From contig OW799235.1 in the NCBI GenBank assembly GCA_941918925.1, positions 21,429,201 through 21,493,200 of the forward strand: a DNA stretch of 64,000 nt, given 5' to 3'. The notes below the pieces were generated by a model. That model ran no database searches, was not told the origin of the DNA, and saw only the letters and a list, made by a program, of their open reading frames with translations. Each line of letters starts with the position of its first letter. Within the stretch, counting starts at the first letter, position 1. Below, one piece after another: positions 57,086 to 64,000 of the stretch. A program made the position numbers and the translations under genes. This DNA comes from Phyto melanocephala. Its lineage: Eukaryota; Arthropoda; Insecta; Diptera; Rhinophoridae.

Positions 57086-57679
57086 ATAGGAATTTAGGAA
57101 AATTAGGACCTAAAAAAAATGTAAAAAAATTATTTCTAAACATAAACAATTTATTTTCATGTACTAATTTCTAACAAATTTTGAAATTATACAAAACTTA
57201 TTTCGTTTAAAAATCTTTTAAAAGCAAAAGGTTATAGAAGTTTAAAAATCAAAATCTTACTAATAAATTTCCCGTTTTAGCAAAATGCTGAAAATGTCCA
57301 TTTTGAATCACCCTGTTCTTTGTAATATATGTGAAATAAAGTTTTAATTTTTTGGCTCACGAGGTGCACTAGTGTCTACAATCGAATGAACTTTAACGTT
57401 TTTCAATCGATGACCACAAAAAAAAATGAGTTTTCGCCGCCTTCTTTTAAGTCTTTAACCTCTTAAGACTGTGTGTAAAGTTGGGCACAAATCACTACTC
57501 TAGTTAATTTTTGTAAACAAACTTCGGTCATTTTCGTTTTCACAAACCCCTATAAAATTCCTTTGTAGTTTGTGCAAAAAATAAAAGAGTTTGTTAGCAA
57601 AAATGTTATTAGAGTTATGTAGTGTTCTACGTGATATTTAGCAAAGACATCATCCTCATTGTTTGCAAAATGTAGTGGC

Positions 57680-57995
57680 GCCTTCAACATATGGTGCCGT
57701 CTGCAATGAATAAATGCTAATAAATATGACTAATATATTTTTAAAAAAATTTAAAGAAAAAATGGGCGTGGCACATTTATTTTCCGTTATAACGAAAACT
57801 TTGACCAAAAAGCCATGTTTGCAAAATTTAAGAATCGTACATATAGTTTTGTCAGTTTTATTACGTTTTAAATTTCAAATATACACTGTGCGGTATAAAT
57901 TTTCGTACATTTTGATCTATAATTCCTTTTCTAATGCAAAGATTTAAGCTATGTCTATAAGAAAGATTCTGGCAAAATTTGAGCCCTAGATTTTA
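57680..57995 (-). mobile_element. Type-B fragment
   Basis: ATGGGCGTGGCACATTTATT, ACACTGTGCGGTATAAATTT and AGAAAGATTCTGGC blocks of the type-B interior, truncated on both sides. Confidence 0.6.
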
Positions 57996-58019
57996 CATGA
58001 TTTGTTGCATTTGCATGCA

Positions 58020-58571
58020 TTTCAAAGCACATTATTAAGAGCTAACTATTTTAGTTTTAAAGAAGGCATTCCATTTATAACTCTTATTAAATATTTGCAA
58101 AAATAATTGACATTGTGTCAGACTAATTGTTTTGATGCTCACGGTCGGATCAGGCCGGGTATGTAATGGTGTATAGGGTTGAAGAGGAGAGTTTAGCCTT
58201 CAAAAGAATGCTAATTATTGTTAAGCCTTTTGAACTTTAGAAGTTTATATTTGATAAATTTGGAAAGTTTAGGAAGCTTTGGACCTTTAATAAGAATATA
58301 ATAATAACTAAAATTCATAAACACTTTAGTTGCCTTGTACTACTAGCTAACAAATTAATTAAATTTTAATACAAAAAAGTTGTAGATGCTTAAAAATCAA
58401 AAGCTAGCTAAGAAAATTTCTCATTTTAGCAAAATACTGAGAATGTCCGTTTTGAATCCACCTGTTCACTGTGATATTATTGAAATAAAGTTTTAAATTT
58501 TTCGCTGCCGAGGCAAACTAGTGTTCACTTTCGAATGAACTTTAACATTTTAAAATCGGTGACAATAAAAA
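58020..58571 (+). repeat. Upstream segment of the defensin-like unit (copy 7)
   Basis: Homologous to 36100-36545. It is interrupted at 58571 by the next type-B element and resumes at 60442 (TAGTTTTGGCCGCC). Confidence 0.6.
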
Positions 58572-60441
58572 CAAGTAAGAGCACTATATTCGGCTGTGCC
58601 GAATCTTTTATACCCACCACCAATTTTGTGTACATTTAAAGCACAATATTTATTATTTTGTTAATCGCTATTGAATAATATCTTTATAATAAAATATGTA
58701 TCACTTTCTTTGTAGAGGGTGGTTAAATTTTTTAGGGCCCATGTTGAAGGTGAACTACACCTAGTCTTTAAATTTGTTTTCTGCATTTCACTTGACATTT
58801 CTCAATCTCAAACTTACTCAATTTGATCTGTAGAAAGATACGCAAATGAGCAACTGTTTAAAGTTATTCAGGTTTTTTTTATGAAAATGGGTGTTTAAAT
58901 GCACTTCGTAATTCTTTTGATCAACATAATCATTCAAATTCATCCACAATCGGGAAAATTGTAAAAAATATTTAAATTTCTGCAAAACAGGTCTGTATAA
59001 AATGTTAGAAAATCTGTGAATGCCTTCTTATTTCGTTGAATAGGAAGCATGGTTGTTTTTTTCGATAGTGTGGCAAAAGAGCAGTCAACAGCGACTCATC
59101 ATCGTGCCCAACAATTGAGCATCAACATTGTCATTGAAAATTTGGACCATCAGATAGAGGAGTGGCGCCAAGGATGGGGGGGGGCGGCATTTGGCCGATA
59201 TTTTGTTAAATACATAATTGAACCGTACAAATATTATCATTACAAAAAGAAATAATAATAATTTCCTAAATAATTTGAATAATTCAACATCAGCCCTTAA
59301 AATTTAACCACCCTTTATAACTTCGATATGCTACTAAAAGGCTTTTGTAAATGTAGTCTTTTAATGAACGTGGGCGTTATAGTAGGCGTGTTAAAGTTAT
59401 TTTTACGAATGAGTACATTTTAGATGTTTCAATATAGCCTTTTATTATTCCAAAATCTTTATTAATAGAGAAATTTTATGAATTTTAGGTAAAACGTTAT
59501 ATGGGAGGTGGGCGTAAAAGTGGGCGTGGCACCTTAATTTTTTTGTACAATAATGACACTGCCTAGGGGGATATACGTAGCAAATTTGATCATCATACCT
59601 CTAATTTTGTCGGTTTTATGAGCTTTTAAATTTCATTAACGGTAGATAACGTGAAAAGTGGGCGTTATAGTAGGCGTGTCAAAGTTATTTTTGCGAATGA
59701 GTACATTTTAGATGTTTCAATATAGCCCTTTATAATTCCAAAATCTTTATTAATAGAGAAATTATATCAATTTTAGGTAAAACGTTATATGGGAGGTGGG
59801 CGTAAAAGTGGGCGTGGCACATTGATTTTCCGTTAAAAAAAAGCCTTTCACCAAAAAGCAAAGTGTGCAAAATTTCAGAGTCGTACATCCAATTTTGTTG
59901 GTTTTATGACGTTTTTGTTTTTAAATATACCGAAAAATACACTGTGCGGTATAAATTTTCGTACATTTTGATCGATAACTCCTTTCCTAATGATTAGATT
60001 TAGGTAATTTTTGGTGAGAGATATTGCTTTGACTCGAGAAATATATATTCGAAGTTTCATGACTGTACGTTAATCCATTTGGACACAATACCATTTTATT
60101 CGATGTTCGTAGGACACGGTTTTTTCGGCCTACTCTTGCATTCCGAGCTATAACTCACTTCCTAATATTCCGATATAGCCCATTTTCAATACCAAACAAA
60201 CCTTTTCTATAAGAAAGATTCTGGCAAAATTTGAGCCTCCTAGCTTTTTCGGTGCGACCTCTATCGTGCTTTCAACAGACGGACAGACGGACAGACGGAC
60301 GGACATAGCTAGATCGTCATCAAATCAAACCCTGATTCAGAATATATATACTTTATGGGGTCTAAAATGGATATTTCGATGTGTTACAAACGGAATGACA
60401 AAATGAATATACCCCCACCATTTTTTTGGTGGCGGGTATAA
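58572..60441 (-). mobile_element. Full-length type-B element with MITE and known empty site
   Basis: CAAGTAAGAGCACTATATTC start, MITE 58717-59313, two ~300-bp units, core with GACGGACAGACGGACAGACG, end GGTGGCGGGTATAAA. The flanks GACAATAAAA and AATATAGTTTTGGCC rejoin to match the uninterrupted GGCAATAAAAAAACTAG at 36537-36553, so it inserted in an A/T run without a target duplication. Confidence 0.85.
58717..59313 (+). mobile_element. Mariner-derived MITE inside type-B element
   Basis: GGGTGGTTAAATTTTTTAGG and CCCTTAAAATTTAACCACCC termini flanked by TA. A remnant frame (59049-59255) reads FDSVAKEQSTATHH and SINIVIENLDHQI, part of a decayed transposase N-terminal region. Confidence 0.75.
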
Positions 60442-60689
60442 AAATATAGTTTTGGCCGCCTATCACTTGGTCCACCATGAGACGCACAGCTATATTTAAG
60501 AAGCATGTTACAAACGTTTGATATTAATGTTGAAATCTTAGATTCAATCTGAATAAAATTTGACTTTGGGCAACGAAAAATAGGCTCTGTTAAAATCCTA
60601 CCAAATCGAAATGTCTTAATATATTTAAACAAAAAATTAGTTGCTTCATCTGTAATTAATAACTCGATAAATAATTTTATTCCATCAGC

Positions 60690-61120
60690 TAAGAATCGGG
60701 AAATAACATGCACTTGTTATCTTATATGGAGTAAACACCTTAACACTCTTGCTGGTCAAGTGAACAGCAAACTCTCTGTGGCCTACATATATAAAATTCG
60801 TATTGTACGTATTTGCAAAGACCTTTTTAACTCCTGGATTAACGTATGACTGCGTGCTTATTAATAATTGTGACCTGGCCAGAGTGTAAGTAAAATTTAT
60901 GTGATTTTTAACAATATCGTTAAATATATCGACGGACTAGGAAGATTGGATCGTACTTCTACCTATGTTAAATTACCCTTTGGCATCTCACACGACAACT
61001 TTTTCCAAATTCGATTTCATCTGACACATAAGATAATATATACTCAAACGCTTGCTTAGCTTTTTCCAATTTACGTTTTACCAGAGCAGTAAGGGGAAGA
61101 AGCACAGGTATCCCGTGTCT
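60690..61120 (+). pseudogene. LINE ORF2 C-terminal relic upstream of copy 7
   Basis: LIWSKHLNTLAGQVNSKLSV, then decayed NNIVKYIDGLGRLDRTSTYV. Homologous to 36740-37085 and 50725-51120. Confidence 0.6.
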
Positions 61121-61679
61121 GAATGGAAATTTTTAAATTTTAAGTGTTGTATTTTCAACTCATATTTTTTAAAGTTATATATTGATATTATTTTTTGTTT
61201 TTTTTTTTGCTTTTTTTAACTAAAACTATTGTTGAACAATTTTTACATTCCAATACTTTAAGTTAAAGATTTAATCTTATTGTATAAAAAATTACGGCAA
61301 ATAAACACTCAAATTAAATTAATTCCTTAAAAAATATATTCGAATAAAAATAATTAATTGTCGGGTTTTTTAATTATATTGACTTTTCATTTCTGAAATT
61401 CTAAAACTGTACGATTTATCAAATATCAATAAAACAACTACAATACATGTTTGCATTTTTCGATCATCCAATTTAAATTTATTAGTCAGTTGCTGTAGGT
61501 GTGTATGATATTTGTTTAATTTTTGACATAGATTTTACTTGCAGTTAATAGAATAGTATCATAATAAAATAATGTTATTAATTGTTAAACGATATTTGTC
61601 TGGTCTGCAAACAAAGTATATCTTGAAGTTCTTAATATGATTCAGTGACATTTAGAAACTATTGTTTGATACACGCGTT

Positions 61680-61865
61680 GGTAAATAATATTTTTGAACA
61701 ATAAAATATAATGAAATGTTTTAAAATCAAATATTAGGAAATTCATCTATAATCTTTAAAGACAAACAAAAAGTTTTCGTATAAATACAGCAAAATTACT
61801 TTAAGTTATTATCTTTCAACTGTCTGAAGTCTTAAACTGTAGTTCTCAGCGTACTTTTATTAAAT
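61680..61865 (+). promoter_or_regulatory. Proximal promoter of defensin-like gene copy 7
   Basis: GGTAAATA (61680-61687) is 100 bp before TATAAATA (61780-61787). CTTTCAACTGTCTGAAGTC follows. Almost identical to copy 6 over the ~600 bp before the start. Confidence 0.55.
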
Positions 61866-62456
61866 ATGAACTCCTTCTGGACATTGTTTTTACTCCTTAC
61901 AACACTCACTGTTGGCCTAGTGCAAGCCGTAGACTTTAATGACATTTACGTTATCCACGAGACGCCCTCTACTGAGAAGAATAAAGTCGTAGATGATGTT
62001 ACTGATACAACTACTGAAGTTGAACTCGAAGAACTTGTTCCAATTGCTTTAGGAGTTAAAACTGGTTTGGAATGTGTCACACACGATATTTGCAGCCCAG
62101 CGCGTAATTCTGACAAACAAAGTCATTACCGTTGTGTTTTTCACTGCAGAAGACAAAAGTACCAGACTGGTGAATGTAATTTCGAAGGCATTTGTATGTG
62201 TCAACCCAACAAAGATAAGGAAAGTATCCCTAAAAATTTTATCATATCTGATAATAAGAAAACTAAATTGTCTGCACGTTTAATACCATTTCAAATTGCC
62301 TTAAGAGATTTAAATGGCCTGTCAGAAATTTGTTTGACAGCATTAGAGTTTAATATTTTTAGGCAGCATAACGCACAATGTGCATTTAAGTGTAAGCAAA
62401 TTGGCTTTGACATTGGCTTTTGCAATTTCGCAGGTCAATGTATTTGCAGAAAGTAG
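61866..62456 (+). CDS. Secreted two-domain defensin-like peptide precursor, copy 7
   Basis: 196 aa from ATG 61866: signal peptide MNSFWTLFLLLTTLTVGLVQA, acidic propeptide (ETPSTEKNKVVDDVTDTTTE), domain 1 (DICSPARNSDKQ to GICMCQ) and domain 2 (SEICLTALEF to GQCICRK). An additional Cys precedes domain 1 (GLECVTHDIC), giving 13 Cys. Subtype as copies 2 and 6. Intact and intronless; AATAAA at 62538-62543. Copies 6 and 7 are the closest pair by upstream identity and are probably the youngest duplication. Confidence 0.85.
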   Translation: MNSFWTLFLLLTTLTVGLVQAVDFNDIYVIHETPSTEKNKVVDDVTDTTTEVELEELVPIALGVKTGLECVTHDICSPARNSDKQSHYRCVFHCRRQKYQTGECNFEGICMCQPNKDKESIPKNFIISDNKKTKLSARLIPFQIALRDLNGLSEICLTALEFNIFRQHNAQCAFKCKQIGFDIGFCNFAGQCICRK

Positions 62457-62543
62457 GACTGTAAACTTCGTGGGTTTAAAACCGTATTTTATGTAATTAT
62501 TGAAAAATGTATAATGAAACAAAAAAAATATATTTAAAATAAA

Positions 62544-62874
62544 AGTAATATTGAACATACATGTGGTTTTATTTTTTTCTTCACCTTATTTCTTGAATGA
62601 AGCCTGTGTAACACATGTGAATGTATATCGAATTTAGCTATTTAATGGTATTGTCAACGAATTCTCTGCCCATTTAACGCTACCTTTGATGACAAGAAAA
62701 GTTTTTTTTTACCCATTTCGCTCTTGTTGATCCGTATCCTGAATGTCACTATATAACATGCATATAGCAACATTAATGGAAACTTTTGGTTCAATCGGTC
62801 CATTTCCGGGCAAAAGCATTAGCAAAATATTAACTTTTTATTGAGATTGCAATAAAAAAAATTGATTTGAAAAA
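62544..62874 (+). repeat. Conserved 3' flank of the defensin-like unit (copy 7)
   Basis: TGAATGAAGCCTGTGTAACAC and GAGATTGCAATAAAA blocks are shared with other copies. It is cut by the following type-B element. Confidence 0.55.
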
Positions 62875-64000
62875 CAAGTAAAAGCACTATATTCGGCTGT
62901 GCCGAATCTTTTATACCCACCACCATTTTTCCGTTCTTTTGTACCTAGGGTTTTTTTCCCGAACATTTTTGTTTCCCGGGAATACGAGATTTATTTTTTA
63001 ATATCCCGGGATCCCGCCGCAAAACAAATATAAAGTAAATTTGTTTTTATTTAACAAAAAACTTTTTATTAAAAACCATTAAATAGTTTATAATGTAAAA
63101 AAAAACACTTCAAAACTATAAAAATTAATAAATAAACATTAATTTAATATATAAATTGAGTAAAACTATTTTTATTGACAAAAATATTATTCCCCAGATA
63201 CGAGATCAAATATGAGCACAAAAAGAAAAATACAGATACTGCAGCTATGAGATCAAAAATAAAATCAATTAGAATTCAATTTCAATATAAACAATATAAA
63301 CATCTCCCTTTGAATCGTAGTCACCTTTTTTATTTCTCGGGATCCCGAAAAATAATCCTGGGAAATCGGGAAGATTAAATAACTCAATTTCCCGGGAAAT
63401 AACCCAATTTATAGCACAAAATGTATTTGTTTGTTATTAACAGTAATCGCTATGCAATAATCTCTTTATACTAAAATATGTATCACTTTCTTTGTATAAG
63501 CTCGAAGTGCTAGTAAATGTAAATTTAGTCTTTCAAAGAAAGTGGGTGTTAAAGTAGGCGTGTCGAAATTATTTTTACTAATGAATGCCACTTAGACGCG
63601 TCAATGTAGTCCTTTATTATTCCAAAATCTTTATTCATAGAGAAATTATATGAATTTGAGGTAAAACGTTATATGGGAGGTGGGCGTAAAAGTAGGCGTG
63701 TCACATTTATTTTCCGTTAGAACAAAGCTTTTGACCAAGAAGCCAAGTTTGCAAAATTTCAGAATCGTATATCCAATTTTGTTGCTTTTATGACGTTTTT
63801 GTTTTTAAATATACCGAAAAATACACTGTGCGGTATAAATTTTCGTACATTTTGATCGATAACTCCTTTCCTAATGTATAGATTTGGCTATTTTCGGGGA
63901 AAAATATTGTTTTAACTCAGGAAATATATATTCGAAGTTTCATGAGTCTACGGCAGTGCGTTTGGACACAATTCCATTTTATTCGATGTTCGAAGGGCAC
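62875..64000 (-). mobile_element. Type-B element with insertion, cut by window edge
   Basis: Starts CAAGTAAAAGCACTATATTC with the GGCTGTGCC hairpin. Its terminal segment is split by an inserted sequence (about 62935-63413). At the MITE site it reads CTTTGTATAAGCTCG, an empty TA site. It continues past the window end. Confidence 0.75.
62935..63413. mobile_element. Insertion with CCCGGGA palindromic ends
   Basis: The left end has TAGGGTTTTTTTCCCG and TTTCCCGGGAATACG; the right end has TTTCCCGGGAAATAACCCA. CCCGGGATCCCG lies near the left and CGGGATCCCG near the right, so the ends are inverted. It resembles a hAT-type MITE but no target duplication was found. Confidence 0.5.

Overview
The window looks like euchromatic DNA of a higher fly (Diptera, probably a calyptrate or similar schizophoran). 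It is very AT-rich. It is full of dipteran-type interspersed repeats: mini-me/DINE-1-like elements with GTCY runs, mariner derivatives, piggyBac relics and LINE fragments. Its host genes encode secreted peptides with the exact cysteine spacing of insect defensins. I see no rRNA, tRNA or CRISPR and no bacterial gene organisation. The species is not determined.

Host genes. A single plus-strand gene family is repeated seven times (starts near 12540, 21105, 25529, 30357, 37860, 51826 and 61866). Each intact copy is an intronless gene of about 195 codons. The product has a signal peptide, an acidic propeptide, a first six-cysteine CS-alpha-beta (defensin-like) domain, a basic linker and a second six-cysteine domain. 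The copies share a proximal promoter: a forkhead-like GGTAAAYA box about 100 bp before TATAAATA in six of seven. They also share a 3' flank holding an old minus-strand mariner relic, so whole units were duplicated. Four copies (25529, 37860, 51826, 61866) are intact. Copy 1 has an in-frame stop between its domains, copy 2 has lost its ATG, and copy 4 is a truncated pseudogene. Copy 3 looks chimeric, with domain 1 of one subtype and domain 2 of the other.

Largest mobile element. Positions 42493-48709 hold an apparently complete CACTA/EnSpm transposon with perfect 11-bp terminal inverted repeats and a TA duplication. It has an intact 861-aa zinc-finger transposase and a four-exon accessory gene (about 571 aa) that starts with a CIDE-N domain, the fold otherwise known from apoptotic-nuclease regulators. 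This is the most unusual object in the window. Beside it on the minus strand lies a decayed transposase that resembles the Transib/RAG1-like type.

The rest is layered mobile DNA. There are two families of Helentron-type mini-me/DINE-1-like elements (type A: ends TATACCCTTCACACAGTG and GCACGGCCGAATAT; type B: start TATACCCGCCACC, with iterated ~300-bp internal units). There are also mariner-derived MITEs inserted in type B, two internally deleted mariners, three piggyBac relics, LINE fragments (one with a 10-bp target duplication), a hAT element with a perfect 8-bp duplication, a solo-LTR pair and several foldback MITEs. Because the defensin-like units are paralogous, several insertions can be compared with empty sites in sister units, which gives exact element boundaries.
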